64,000 nt of DNA from Sphingobacterium corticibacter (GCF_003076635.1 NZ_QDKG01000001.1:1240001-1304000); one strand, 5' to 3'; positions 16,070 to 25,495 are shown, counted from the first letter of the stretch. Program-made: numbers and translations. Notes: generated by a model from the letters alone, not told the origin.

Positions 16070-16176
16070 GATTCAACCTCCTCTCGTTCTGGCGCGATAT
16101 CGTAAACATTTGGCGCAACTTGAAGAGCTGGCGCTTCGATCTGATCGAGCGCAGCTATAGTTTCCTGATCTCTCAT
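16066..16176 (-). CDS. Small 36-aa protein coupled between two genes
   Basis: ATG at 16176 overlaps the stop of the upstream gene (ATGA at 16173-16176) and its TGA overlaps the next ATG (ATGA at 16066-16069). The product is MRDQETIAALDQIEAPALQV... ending EEVES, acidic and soluble. Two exact four-base overlaps make a chance ORF unlikely. It may serve mainly to keep ribosomes running through the operon. Confidence 0.55.
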   Translation of the reverse strand: MRDQETIAALDQIEAPALQVAPNVYDIAPEREEVES

Positions 16177-16463
16177 GATAGCATTTCGATGAAAAGGGTT
16201 AGCATTCTCACGCTGGTAATCCGATCGAGGTGATTTTCCTTATTGCCGTGAAGCAAAAAGACTTTGGAAAATCTAACAACGCATAGCGTGCCGAGTTGAG
16301 TTTCTACGGAGTGATATTGCTCATTGGTATTTGACCATGTTGTACCACGGTCAGTAAATCCAAGTTCGCAAAGTGCGTAAGGATGAAAGATATTGTTCGC
16401 CGCTTTACCAGTAGCTTCTACCAGTAGCGGCTTGATTTGATTTGTGTAATTTGCTGTGTTCAT
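16173..16463 (-). CDS. Hypothetical prophage protein, 96 aa
   Basis: 96 residues, soluble, no membrane segment; GKAANNIFHPYALCELGFTDRG is its most distinctive part. It starts inside the preceding gene (59-bp overlap) and ends in an ATGA overlap with the 36-aa gene. I recognise no family. Position near the head of the early operon suggests an early phage function. Confidence 0.6.
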   Translation of the reverse strand: MNTANYTNQIKPLLVEATGKAANNIFHPYALCELGFTDRGTTWSNTNEQYHSVETQLGTLCVVRFSKVFLLHGNKENHLDRITSVRMLTLFIEMLS

Positions 16464-16692
16464 TTCTTAAATTTTTGAAATGGTCACTCGCAAAATCGGG
16501 GAGGTCTAATCGGCGAATAGCGGAATAATCATTTGAGAATTCATATTCACACCATCCTGATCTAATTAGTCGTTTCACGCCATCCGAGAATCCAACGGGA
16601 TCCTTTGGTGCTAACTTCCCAATACTGATCGTATCGCCTATTTTAATCGTCAACAATTTTTTGAGAACCAGTTTGTCGAAGTCAAGTCTCAT
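16405..16692 (-). CDS. First gene of prophage leftward operon, hypothetical 95 aa
   Basis: 95 residues from ATG 16692, chosen because the promoter box lies at 16719-16726, so the longer frame from 16749 would begin upstream of the transcript. The sequence MRLDFDKLVLKKLLTIKIGDTISIGKL followed by DGVKRLIRSGWCEYEF suggests a small winged-helix-like fold, though not clearly. It overlaps the next gene by 59 bp. Function unknown; a leading regulatory gene is possible. Confidence 0.5.
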   Translation of the reverse strand: MRLDFDKLVLKKLLTIKIGDTISIGKLAPKDPVGFSDGVKRLIRSGWCEYEFSNDYSAIRRLDLPDFASDHFKNLRNEHSKLHKSNQAATGRSYW

Positions 16693-16718
16693 AACATTTT
16701 TATTGTGACGTACTGATG

Positions 16719-16750
16719 CAAATATATAAAACATGTCTTGACATGTCAAA
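16719..16750 (-). promoter_or_regulatory. Early operon promoter with operator palindrome in the spacer
   Basis: On the minus strand TTTG (16747-16750), a 20-bp spacer, then TATATTTG (16719-16726): a full Bacteroidetes -33/-7 promoter. The spacer contains ACATGTC-TT-GACATGT (16731-16746), a perfect 7-2-7 inverted repeat, so a bound dimer would block sigma access. The start is expected near 16714, 22 nt before the ATG at 16692. Confidence 0.75.
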
Positions 16751-16792
16751 TATTATTTAAAATTTTTTAGATTATTTTTTAGAAATTAGATA

Positions 16793-16824
16793 AACAAAAA
16801 AAACACCGCCTAGAAGCGGTGTTT
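16793..16824 (-). terminator. Terminator of the Fe-S carrier gene
   Basis: Perfect 9-bp arms 16801-16809 and 16816-16824 with a 6-nt loop; an A-tract at 16793-16800 gives the U-run on the minus strand. It separates the host gene from the prophage promoter. Confidence 0.75.
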
Positions 16825-16921
16825 ATTTGGAAAGATTTACAAATGCCTTACAGGAATTTTAAACAAACGTGTAAAGTCTTATAAACTAGATGTTTGCAAA
16901 TCTTTCACTTGTATTGATTTA

Positions 16922-17248
16922 TTAAACAGAAAAACTTTCTCCGCAAGCACAGGTGCGAGAAGCATTGGGATTGTGAAATTCAAAACCTTTACCACCTAAT
17001 CCGTCAGTGTAATCCAACTCGGTGCCAGCTAGGTACAAGTAAGATTTGATGTCTAAACAGATTTTGACACCATTATCTTCAAAAAACTGATCACCTTTCT
17101 TCTCTTCGTTATCGAAGTTCAATTTGTACGAAAGTCCTGAGCAGCCGCCGCTTTCTACGGCAACGCGTACAAAATAAGAGTCATTGTACTGCTCATCTCT
17201 TAAAATCTCGTCTATCCGCGCTTTCGCTTTCTCTGTGACAGTCACCAT
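16922..17248 (-). CDS. A-type iron-sulfur cluster carrier (IscA/SufA/ErpA family)
   Basis: 108 residues, the usual length. It carries Fe-S clusters from scaffold to target proteins in the cytoplasm. The three conserved cysteines are present: Cys36 in SGGCSGLSY and the pair in TCACGESFSV at the C-terminus. The ATG at 17248 gives MVTVTEKAKARI, the normal family start. It is followed by the terminator at 16801 and faces away from the next gene. Which of the IscA, SufA or ErpA branches it belongs to cannot be decided by eye. Confidence 0.93.
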   Translation of the reverse strand: MVTVTEKAKARIDEILRDEQYNDSYFVRVAVESGGCSGLSYKLNFDNEEKKGDQFFEDNGVKICLDIKSYLYLAGTELDYTDGLGGKGFEFHNPNASRTCACGESFSV

Positions 17249-17513
17249 GGTATGCCTTTATTAGTGTTTATACAAATAACCGTAATTTTTACAAAAAAAG
17301 CAATGCGATCCCGTTTGATTTGTGTCATTTCAACTTCAAAACTTATCTATTGCATTAGATCAAAACTTATTTCGTTAGTAACGAATATCTTATTGTAATA
17401 ATTACAACACATTATGCGTAATTAACGATTTTTAATAAATTTTAATGTGCTGATTTCGTAAATTGTCTTCAAGTAGTCAGTAAAAGGATTTATTACTTTA
17501 AAGAGAGAAAGAT

Positions 17514-17780
17514 ATGACAACAACTTTGATTGAGAAAGAAGAGATTGAACAATACAAGTTTGTTCCTGCTGAAGTAGATCGTACCAAAGAATTTGCATCT
17601 AAGCTATCTGATGCACTACGTTTAGGGAATGAATTTAAATCAAAAACAGCCATGACTTTTATGACGGAAGATGGTCCAAAACGGGTGGAAACCACTGTGT
17701 GGTCTCTGACGGAAAAATACATTGTGTTGAAAGCAAGCGTTTTAATTCCGATGCGCTCTCTGATTGATATCAGCTATTAA
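17514..17780 (+). CDS. Conserved hypothetical protein, 88 aa
   Basis: 88 residues, soluble; a charged helical first half and a beta-rich second half (RVETTVWSLTEKYIVLKASVLIPMRSLIDISY). GAGAGAAAG upstream of the ATG is a reasonable ribosome-binding site. The 265 bp upstream contain only AT-rich sequence, likely the promoter region. I believe relatives exist in Sphingobacteriaceae, but give it no function. Confidence 0.7.
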   Translation: MTTTLIEKEEIEQYKFVPAEVDRTKEFASKLSDALRLGNEFKSKTAMTFMTEDGPKRVETTVWSLTEKYIVLKASVLIPMRSLIDISY

Positions 17781-17824
17781 TACCCATATATCACAAATAT
17801 CTACCACAGTTTCTAACTTATAAA

Positions 17825-19207
17825 ATGCACAAAATACTTGTAGCTATAGCTACGTTTGGGCTTACATCTGCCGCTTTTGCGCAAGCAGATACGACCATGA
17901 TGCGCGAAATCTATCGCCAATCGCTCACCAAAGGAGAAGCATATGACGATCTTCGTTATTTAACAAAAGAGATAGGGCACCGAATTGCAGGTTCGGATCG
18001 CGCCGAAAAAGCCGTAAAATGGTCTGAGTCTTTGATGAAGACATTACCATTTGATCGTGTGTATCTGCAAGATGTTACCGTGCCCTATTGGGATCGCGGC
18101 GCGCCGGAGAAAGCCATCATAAAAGAAAACCAAGATACGCTGCAAGTATTAGCATTGGGTGGTTCTGTCGGTACACCCAAAGGTGGATTAGAAGCTGAAG
18201 TACTCGAAATTGAGTACTTGTCAGAATTGCAGAATCATGGTGAAGATGTACAAGGTAAAATCGTATTTGTCAATAAACCATGGGATGAATCACTCGTCGA
18301 GACTGGCACGGCGTACGGATTAAATACCGCACAACGTAGTCGTGGTCCAGCCGCAGTCGCCAAATTTGGTGGTGTAGCGTACTTATTTCGTTCGCTGTCT
18401 TCTTCCACGCGAGATGATTTTCCGCACACCGGTGGCACACGATATGTAGAAGGGATTGACAGCATTCCGGCCATGGCCATTTCCGTGGTAAGTGCCGAAC
18501 GTTTACATAGCGCATTGCAACACAATCCGAAAGCAAAAGTATATTTGGAGCAGCATTCTGGTTGGAAAGGACCGGTTCAAACACACAACGTGATCGCCGA
18601 ATGGCGTGGTACGGAAAAACCAGATGAAATCATCACCATCGGCGGGCACATAGATTCTTGGGACGTTGGTGAAGGCGCGCACGATAATGGTACCGGTACG
18701 ATGGGAACATTAGATGCTATTCGTACCTTAATGAAATTGGGCTATAAACCCAAGCATACGATTCGACTGGTGTTCTATATGAATGAGGAAAATGGTGTAC
18801 ATGGCTCAACAAGATATGGCGAATTAGCGGCTCAAAACAAGGAGAAAATCATAGCGGCGATCGAGAGCGATGCCGGTGGATTTGCCCCGCGTGGATTTGA
18901 TATTAAAGCTTCTCGTGCATCGGTAGATTGGATTCAGGCGACTTGGAAACCTTTATTTGAGCAGCAATATTGGGTGTCGCGTTTCTTAGAAGGCAGTCCG
19001 GGCGTAGATTCTGGTATTTGGGCGGAGCAGTTTCCGAATACGGTGATGTTCAATTTCCGCCCAGATCCGCATCGTTACTTTGATCTGCACCACACGGCCA
19101 AAGACGTGTTTGAAGCGGTAGACCGACGTGAACTCCAATCTGGCGTGGCGGCGATTGCTTCTTTATTATATTTGATAGATTCACAAATAGATCAATTACC
19201 AAAATAA
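17825..19207 (+). CDS. Secreted M28 family metallopeptidase with PA domain (carboxypeptidase Q-like)
   Basis: 460 residues: signal peptide (MHKILVAIATFGLTSAAFAQ), a protease-associated insert (about 120-250) and an M28 catalytic domain. The co-catalytic zinc site is visible: His275 and Asp277 in GGHIDSWD, Asp near 287 in GAHDNGTG, the Glu pair in NEENG near 321-325, Asp in ESDAGG near 348, and the late HHT near 423. Such enzymes remove terminal residues or split dipeptides in the periplasm or outside the cell. It is 11 bp upstream of the oxidoreductase gene, so probably cotranscribed with it. Confidence 0.9.
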   Translation: MHKILVAIATFGLTSAAFAQADTTMMREIYRQSLTKGEAYDDLRYLTKEIGHRIAGSDRAEKAVKWSESLMKTLPFDRVYLQDVTVPYWDRGAPEKAIIKENQDTLQVLALGGSVGTPKGGLEAEVLEIEYLSELQNHGEDVQGKIVFVNKPWDESLVETGTAYGLNTAQRSRGPAAVAKFGGVAYLFRSLSSSTRDDFPHTGGTRYVEGIDSIPAMAISVVSAERLHSALQHNPKAKVYLEQHSGWKGPVQTHNVIAEWRGTEKPDEIITIGGHIDSWDVGEGAHDNGTGTMGTLDAIRTLMKLGYKPKHTIRLVFYMNEENGVHGSTRYGELAAQNKEKIIAAIESDAGGFAPRGFDIKASRASVDWIQATWKPLFEQQYWVSRFLEGSPGVDSGIWAEQFPNTVMFNFRPDPHRYFDLHHTAKDVFEAVDRRELQSGVAAIASLLYLIDSQIDQLPK

Positions 19208-19217
19208 AATCTGTGCG

Positions 19218-20204
19218 ATGGTTGAACTCATGAAAGCAATCAAGTTGGATTATACTAACGACTCACCGCAAATGAGCTGGGAAAATGTCCCTTATCCACA
19301 TCCCACCGCAGAAGGACAGGTGTTGATTCGTGTAAAAGCGGCCGGCGTCAATCGTCCAGATATTTTGCAACGTGATCGCCAGTATGAACCTCCAGCAGAT
19401 GCTTCGCCCATTTTAGGATTGGAAGTCGCAGGTGTGGTAGAGCAAGTTTTTGGCGAAAGCCAATGGCGGCCGGGCGATGAAGTTTGTGCGCTCACACATG
19501 GTGGCGGCTACGCCGAATATGTGTGGGTTGATGAGCGACATTGCTTACCAAAGCCAGAAGGTTGGTCATTTGTAGAAGCCGCCTCTTTACCAGAAACGTA
19601 TTTCACCGTCTGGTTCAATGTCTTCATGCAAGGCGAGTTGGGGCGCCGAGGCGCAGAAACTTTACTAGTGCATGCCGGTGCTAGCGGTATTGGCGTCGCG
19701 GGCATACAAATGGCCAAAGCACTTGGCCATCGCGTGATCATCACCGCGCGCAAAGAAGCGCAATTGAATATCTGTAAAGATATTGGCGCCGATGCGGCCG
19801 TGCTACTGGATGATGATTGGGTAACGCAGGTGAAAGCCTTACGCGGATCGGTGCAGGTAGTATTAGATATGTTGGGAGAGAAAACATATCCTGGAAATAT
19901 CCAAGTACTAGGCAAGGAGGGAAGATTGGTCTGGATTGCCTTCCTCACGGGGGCGAAGGTTAGCGTAACGATTCCTCAAATGATGGAAAAGCAAATCCGC
20001 CTGACCAGCAGTTTTCTCCGTCCGCAATCCTTCGATGTAAAGGCCAAAATCGCCGCCGGCTTGCGGGAGCATATTTGGCCGCAGATATCTGCTGGTAAAA
20101 TTAAACCGGTTATTGAAAAAACATTCCCCATCCAAGATGTACAACAAGCGCATGCTTGGTTAGAAAAAGGTGGTCATGTTGGTAAGATAGTGTTGACAGT
20201 TTAA
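19218..20204 (+). CDS. Zinc-free MDR oxidoreductase, NAD(P)H:quinone oxidoreductase (QOR/PIG3 type)
   Basis: 328 residues; the ATG at 19230 (MKAIKLDY) is an equally likely start. GroES-like domain about 1-130 with AAGVNRPDILQR and LGLEVAGVVEQV, then a Rossmann domain with VHAGASGIGVAGIQMAKALG near 150-170 that binds NADPH. Catalytic zinc ligands of alcohol dehydrogenases are absent. The family reduces quinones or other electrophiles in the cytosol. It follows the M28 peptidase gene closely, with no evident functional link. Confidence 0.9.
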   Translation: MVELMKAIKLDYTNDSPQMSWENVPYPHPTAEGQVLIRVKAAGVNRPDILQRDRQYEPPADASPILGLEVAGVVEQVFGESQWRPGDEVCALTHGGGYAEYVWVDERHCLPKPEGWSFVEAASLPETYFTVWFNVFMQGELGRRGAETLLVHAGASGIGVAGIQMAKALGHRVIITARKEAQLNICKDIGADAAVLLDDDWVTQVKALRGSVQVVLDMLGEKTYPGNIQVLGKEGRLVWIAFLTGAKVSVTIPQMMEKQIRLTSSFLRPQSFDVKAKIAAGLREHIWPQISAGKIKPVIEKTFPIQDVQQAHAWLEKGGHVGKIVLTV

Positions 20205-20310
20205 GAACCACAATTTTACGTCATTTTTTAGATGATGATTTAAACGATTTTCTCTTCAAAAGATAGTAGTTATTTCAAAAAGTGTATATTGGGCGCATTC
20301 TACCAGATAC

Positions 20311-20934
20311 ATGCAAGAAATATCAAACGATCATCTGAAAAGATTATGGGATCAGGTCTGTCTTCACGACGACTTGAAATCGTTTGAGCTGCTTTTCTAT
20401 CAGCTAAATCGCAATCTCTTGATTTTCTGCGATACCATCATCCACAACGAAGCCGCGGCAGAAGAGTTGGTGTCCGATTTGTTTGTGCATGTATGGAATA
20501 ATCGCGCCACGCTGACGCATGTGCTGACGCCCCGATCTTACCTTTATGGAGCCGTCAAAAACAAGTCTTTAAATTACCTCAAGCAGTTTTCACATCTCCA
20601 GTTGCAGGTAGATCTTTCCGATAATGTCACGGTGATGGACAGCACCGACCCCAATACCTTGCTGGAGCGGAAAGAGTTTTTTGCCAAGATTGATAGTATT
20701 ATTGCTCGATTGCCCACACAAACTTTACTGGTGTTTCGATTGGTGAAGGAAGATGGGATGAAGTACAACGAGGTGGCCAAACTTCTCCATATATCTCCAC
20801 GCACTGTACAGACGCACATGCGGATCGCATTTCAGAAAATATCCGGCCTATTAAAATCCTTTGTAGATCGTGATAAAGCCCGTTTATCCAATAAATTCTA
20901 CACATTGGCCGGTTTGATTTCACTGTTTTTTTAA
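20311..20934 (+). CDS. ECF sigma factor (FecI-like, Bacteroidetes type)
   Basis: 207 residues with sigma region 2 (about 25-95, including EELVSDLFVHVWNNR and RSYLYGAVKNKSLNYL) and region 4 (about 135-185, NEVAKLLHISPRTVQTHMRIAF as HTH). A hydrophobic C-terminal extension (FYTLAGLISLFF) is typical of this Bacteroidetes group. It is the first gene of a sigma/anti-sigma/SusC/SusD unit and should switch on the receptor genes when substrate is sensed at the outer membrane. Confidence 0.92.
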   Translation: MQEISNDHLKRLWDQVCLHDDLKSFELLFYQLNRNLLIFCDTIIHNEAAAEELVSDLFVHVWNNRATLTHVLTPRSYLYGAVKNKSLNYLKQFSHLQLQVDLSDNVTVMDSTDPNTLLERKEFFAKIDSIIARLPTQTLLVFRLVKEDGMKYNEVAKLLHISPRTVQTHMRIAFQKISGLLKSFVDRDKARLSNKFYTLAGLISLFF

Positions 20935-21018
20935 ATTTTTTAAATTTCTTCTACGCCTTTTTGCTTAGAATGTTGTCATATGCTTGGAAGGGCTTCCTAT
21001 GGCCACCTATGATATTCC

Positions 21019-22029
21019 ATGCAACAAGAAAGATTTGAGTATTTAGCTAGCAAAAAGTTAGGAGATCAGCTCAGCGATGAAGAGTCGCAGGAGTTCGAGG
21101 CGCTGTTACAGCAACAACCAGATTTACTCAAGCAGTATAAGCTTTTGCAACAGTATTGGTCAGAAAAACATAGCCAGAATCAACGTGATCGAGAACTCTT
21201 TCAAAATGTCTTGCAGCGCATCGATCGGAGCGACAAACCACATACGAGCAGATTCCGGAAATTCTGGATGCCGGTAGCACTTGTCGCTAGTGTATTATTG
21301 GCCGTAGGCCTGTTTGTCTTCTATTTTAGCGGATCGGAAGAACATAAATTTGTGGCCGATCGCAAGCAGCAGAAAGTCATTTTAGATGATGGCACCGAGG
21401 TAATCTTAAATTATAAAAGCACGTTATATTACCCAGACAAATTTGAAGAAGACATTCGTCAGGTCACGGTGGTAGGTGAGGCTTTCTTTCGCGTAGCGAA
21501 AGAAAAAGATCGCCCATTCATTGTCCACACCAAAAATGCCGTCCTAAAGGTATTAGGAACTAGTTTCAATGTTCGCGCTTACCCCGATGAAAACACGACT
21601 GAAGCCAGTCTGATCGAGGGCGCATTGGAAGTAACGGCAAATGATAAAAAAGCAACGCCGATTCTGCTAAAACCAGCCGAGAAAGTCATCATTCCTAATC
21701 AGCAACTCCAGAAAATAGCTTCACGCAAAAGAAGTGCTCCTAAAAAGGTAAAAATCACTTTTTTCAAACCTACCGATGTACAGGCGGTGGAAACGACATG
21801 GCTGGAGAATAAGTTGGTGTTTAAAGATCAGACATTTGCCGATTTGGCCAAAGCGCTAGAACGCAAGTACGATACGCCTATCGAATTTACAGATGCTAGC
21901 CTAGCCAAACTGCGCTTTACTGCACGATTTGAGCAAGAGAGTTTAGAAGATATTCTCTCCGCTTTGCAGCTAGCAGCCACCTTTCAATACCGAATTCATG
22001 ATAACCGAATTAGCATATCCAAATACTAA
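21019..22029 (+). CDS. FecR-family anti-sigma factor/transmembrane sensor
   Basis: 336 residues: cytoplasmic N-terminal sigma-binding part (1-80), one TM helix (about 87-106, WMPVALVASVLLAVGLFVFYF), periplasmic FecR domain (about 115-215, DGTEVILN, GEAFFRVAK and VLGTSFNVRAY) and a C-terminal STN-like DUF4974 domain (about 255-336). It receives the signal from the receptor N-terminal domain and frees the sigma factor. It lies between the sigma gene and the SusC gene, in the usual order. Confidence 0.93.
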   Translation: MQQERFEYLASKKLGDQLSDEESQEFEALLQQQPDLLKQYKLLQQYWSEKHSQNQRDRELFQNVLQRIDRSDKPHTSRFRKFWMPVALVASVLLAVGLFVFYFSGSEEHKFVADRKQQKVILDDGTEVILNYKSTLYYPDKFEEDIRQVTVVGEAFFRVAKEKDRPFIVHTKNAVLKVLGTSFNVRAYPDENTTEASLIEGALEVTANDKKATPILLKPAEKVIIPNQQLQKIASRKRSAPKKVKITFFKPTDVQAVETTWLENKLVFKDQTFADLAKALERKYDTPIEFTDASLAKLRFTARFEQESLEDILSALQLAATFQYRIHDNRISISKY

Positions 22030-22174
22030 CCAAACCTAATCCAAATGAGAATTTCTAAACACCCTACATAAAATGATGAAAGCTGCCAGGCAGCTTCCAT
22101 CGAGTCTAATAAAACAAACAAGAATCGGGTCAGCATTTGCCGATGCTGGCCTTTATCCAATTCGTATTAAATTT

Positions 22175-25100
22175 ATGATTTTTTTTCAACACCCACGTGG
22201 TGCTATCAGACGGCATGGACTTCGCCAAAAGTTCATGACCAAGCAGTTGGTTGTGCTTTTTATGATGCTGTTGCACTTTCAAAGTTATGCCAAGGTACAG
22301 GCGCAAGACAAGATCACTTTACAGCGTCGCGCGATTTCCATTACAGAATTCCTGCAAGTTCTAGAATCAAAAACGGACTATCGATTTGTGTTCAATCAGG
22401 AAGTTTTGGCCAGCAAAGGAACGGTCAGCGTCAATGCTAAAGACGAATCCGTCACCTCGGTGCTCCAAAAAGTATTGGGCGCCAAAGGAATCTCTTTCAC
22501 CGAGAAGGAAAGCAACTTAATCGTGATCAATAATCCAGCAGCTCAACAACGCGTTTCTGGCGAGGTGAAAGATGCCGAAGGCAATGCCTTAGTTGGCGTG
22601 AGCGTGCGTATCAAAGGTACCGATCGCGGTACTTCGACCGATCAGAATGGTCGTTATACGTTAGATGCGGCCAACGGCGAAACCTTGACGTTCTCTTTCA
22701 TCGGGTTTCAAGCAGCAGAAGTGCGTTACACCGGACAGCAAACGATCCAAACGACACTCGAAGTGGCTGCCGAAGGATTGGACGAGATTGTCGTAGTCGG
22801 TTATGGTACTCAGCGCAAGGTGAACTTGACCGGTTCGGTCTCCACGGTGAAATCTGAAGATTTAGATCGTCAGATTGTAGGTCAATCGACGCAAGCTTTA
22901 CAAGGACTTTCTGCTGGTTTGACAGTTACCAACGGTAGCGGGCAACCTGGTCGCGATCAAGGAACGCTGAATATCAGAGGTGTAGGTACGCTGAATACAA
23001 GTAGCCCTTTAATTCTCGTAGATGGTATTCGCTATGATAACTCCATCAGTTTGAATGATATTGATGCGAGTGACATCGAGAGTATCTCGGTATTAAAAGA
23101 TGCGGCGGCAGCATCGATTTATGGTGTTCGCGCAGCGAATGGTGTAATCTTAGTAACGACCAAGCGCGGTGCGCAAGGCGGCACGCAAGTAACGTATGGC
23201 AACTATTTTGGATGGCAAGAGGCGATTCGTACGCCGGACTACGTCGGTGCCCAAGATTTTATGCGTTTAGTAAACCAGTTGAATACCAATGTGGGTAATA
23301 CCGCAGTGTACAACCAAGAGCGCATCAATGCCTACAATGATCCGAATCGCGATCCCAACCAATTCCCAGACAATTACTGGTACGGAGATATCTTGACGGG
23401 CTCGGGTTTCCAACAAAAGCATAGCATGTCGTTGGCAGGTGGTAATGAGAAGAACAAATACCGCTTCTCCGCCAACTATTTCGATCAAGCAGGTTTGATT
23501 CGCAATATGGATTTCAATCGCCTTACGGTTCGGTTGAATACCGATTTCAAAATCTCGGATAAATTGAATTTCAATGCGGATATCTCCGGTCGTTTATCTG
23601 GCACAGATGAGCCACAAGCCACGGACGGTTCGGCTTGGTTCCAGTTTGGTCAAGCCACCAAAATCAACCCATTAGAATCTGCTAAAGACGAAAATGGCAA
23701 TTGGCGTGCGCTGCGTGGCGAGCACAATGTGTTGCGTTTGCAAGAAGAAGGCGGTATCTTTTCAAACAATGACCGCTTGTTTACCACCAATTTCCGGTTA
23801 AACTATTTGCCTGTGGAAGGATTGACGTTGAGTGCGGTGGCTTCCAACAATTTCCAGAACCAATATCTCACCAATCACACGAAGCGTTTTACCTACTCCA
23901 ATGCTACGTCGCCTATCGGCCGCGATCAAATCACCAAGAATGCAATCGGTTACATAAACCAGAATTACCAAGGTTTAGCGGAGTATACCAAAGTAATTAA
24001 TGATCATGATTTTAAAGTATTAGGTGGTGCATCATACTTGGGTCAGCGTACCGACGATTTGTTGGGGACGCGCTTTGATATGCCCAATAATAATTTGACA
24101 GAGATTGATGCTGGATCAGAGGCGACGCAACTGACGAGAGGTACTGCACGTGAATACAACTTGGTATCTTTCTTTGGAAGATTGAATTATGCGTACAAAG
24201 GCAAATACTTGTTAGAAGCTAATATCCGTCGTGATGGTTCATCTCGCTTTTCACAAGGACAGCGCTGGGGTTGGTTCCCCTCGGCATCCGTAGGCTGGCG
24301 CGTTTCTGAGGAAGCCTTTATGCAAGATGTCACGTTTATTCAAGATCTGAAAATCCGTGGATCGTACGGTCGTTTGGGTAATGATGCCATTGGTAATTAT
24401 CCGTACCAGTCGAATTACATCTTACGCAGTTACCCATTTGGTGGTATCCTCAATCCAAGTACGGGATTGGAGATTTATCCCAATTCAGGACTTACTTGGG
24501 AAACCACCGATATTGCGAACATCGGTCTAGACTTTACGCTCTTCAATCGCTTGAATGTCACCTTAGATGTCTTCGATAAGAAAACGAGCGATATCTTGTT
24601 GCAACTGCCTATTCCGGAAGCAGTAGGATTGAGACCTAGTTTCCAGAATGCCGCTTCGGTACGCAATAGAGGTTGGGAACTTACGATGAACTATAGCCAG
24701 CCCGTTAACGAAGATTTTCGCTTTAATGTAGCGCTAAACCTTTCTGACGTGAAAAATGAAATTCTTGATTTGAAAGGAACAGATTTCAATTCCACGGACA
24801 ATAATGGTCTAAACCTAGGTAACTATGTTGGGCGTCCGATTCTAAGCTATTATGGTTACTTGGTAGATGGTATTTACCAAAATGATGCGCAGGTTGCAAA
24901 TTCTACGACTTTGTCAGGACAGGTTGGGCCTGGTGATTTGATCTACCGTGATATCAATGGCGACGGCGTTTTTGATAATACCAATGACTTTGCCTACTTG
25001 GGTAGCAATATTCCACGTCTTAACTACGGTCTGACTTTGGGTGCTAATTACAAAGGTTTTGACTTCAGTGCTTTCTTCCAAGGCGTAGCCAAAGTAGATA

Positions 25101-25477
25101 TCAATACTTTAAACTTAGAAAGAGCGCCAATCAATCAGGATGGTAACTTCCGTTCGGCTTGGTTAGGTGCTTGGACACCAGAAAATATGGGGGCTGATTA
25201 TCCACGTCTAACGCCATATGCGACCAACTATCAGCCATCTCAGTTTTGGGTGCAAAGCGGCGCTTACCTTCGTCTAAAGAACGTGACATTAGGTTACAAA
25301 CTACCTAAAAGCGTGATCGGCGATTCATTCATCCGTAATCTTCGTGTCTTTGCTGGCGCGCAGAACTTATTCACTATTACTTCACTTCCAAGTGATTTAG
25401 ATCCAGAGTCGCCAAACGACAACCGGTACTATCCGCAAGTGCGCACTATTTCATTTGGACTTAATGCTAATTTTTAA
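22175..25477 (+). CDS. SusC/RagA-type TonB-linked outer membrane receptor with STN signalling domain
   Basis: About 1100 residues from ATG 22175 (MIFFQHPRGAIRRHGLRQK..., typical long SusC leader); an upstream in-frame ATG at 22073 is less likely. Order: signal segment, STN domain (ITLQRRAISITEFLQVLE...), carboxypeptidase-regulatory-like domain, the SusC signature EIVVVGYGTQRK, plug, and a barrel ending in F (FGLNANF). The STN domain shows that it signals through the FecR protein upstream. It forms a lid-and-barrel pair with the SusD protein 18 bp downstream. No glycosidase lies nearby, so the substrate (glycan, peptide or siderophore) is open. Confidence 0.95.
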   Translation: MIFFQHPRGAIRRHGLRQKFMTKQLVVLFMMLLHFQSYAKVQAQDKITLQRRAISITEFLQVLESKTDYRFVFNQEVLASKGTVSVNAKDESVTSVLQKVLGAKGISFTEKESNLIVINNPAAQQRVSGEVKDAEGNALVGVSVRIKGTDRGTSTDQNGRYTLDAANGETLTFSFIGFQAAEVRYTGQQTIQTTLEVAAEGLDEIVVVGYGTQRKVNLTGSVSTVKSEDLDRQIVGQSTQALQGLSAGLTVTNGSGQPGRDQGTLNIRGVGTLNTSSPLILVDGIRYDNSISLNDIDASDIESISVLKDAAAASIYGVRAANGVILVTTKRGAQGGTQVTYGNYFGWQEAIRTPDYVGAQDFMRLVNQLNTNVGNTAVYNQERINAYNDPNRDPNQFPDNYWYGDILTGSGFQQKHSMSLAGGNEKNKYRFSANYFDQAGLIRNMDFNRLTVRLNTDFKISDKLNFNADISGRLSGTDEPQATDGSAWFQFGQATKINPLESAKDENGNWRALRGEHNVLRLQEEGGIFSNNDRLFTTNFRLNYLPVEGLTLSAVASNNFQNQYLTNHTKRFTYSNATSPIGRDQITKNAIGYINQNYQGLAEYTKVINDHDFKVLGGASYLGQRTDDLLGTRFDMPNNNLTEIDAGSEATQLTRGTAREYNLVSFFGRLNYAYKGKYLLEANIRRDGSSRFSQGQRWGWFPSASVGWRVSEEAFMQDVTFIQDLKIRGSYGRLGNDAIGNYPYQSNYILRSYPFGGILNPSTGLEIYPNSGLTWETTDIANIGLDFTLFNRLNVTLDVFDKKTSDILLQLPIPEAVGLRPSFQNAASVRNRGWELTMNYSQPVNEDFRFNVALNLSDVKNEILDLKGTDFNSTDNNGLNLGNYVGRPILSYYGYLVDGIYQNDAQVANSTTLSGQVGPGDLIYRDINGDGVFDNTNDFAYLGSNIPRLNYGLTLGANYKGFDFSAFFQGVAKVDINTLNLERAPINQDGNFRSAWLGAWTPENMGADYPRLTPYATNYQPSQFWVQSGAYLRLKNVTLGYKLPKSVIGDSFIRNLRVFAGAQNLFTITSLPSDLDPESPNDNRYYPQVRTISFGLNANF

Positions 25478-25495
25478 TTGTAGAATAAAATCAAC

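Noticed and set aside
16405..16749. Start of the first early gene at 16749
   Set aside because: That start lies upstream of the mapped-by-sequence promoter boxes; ATG 16692 fits the expected transcript.
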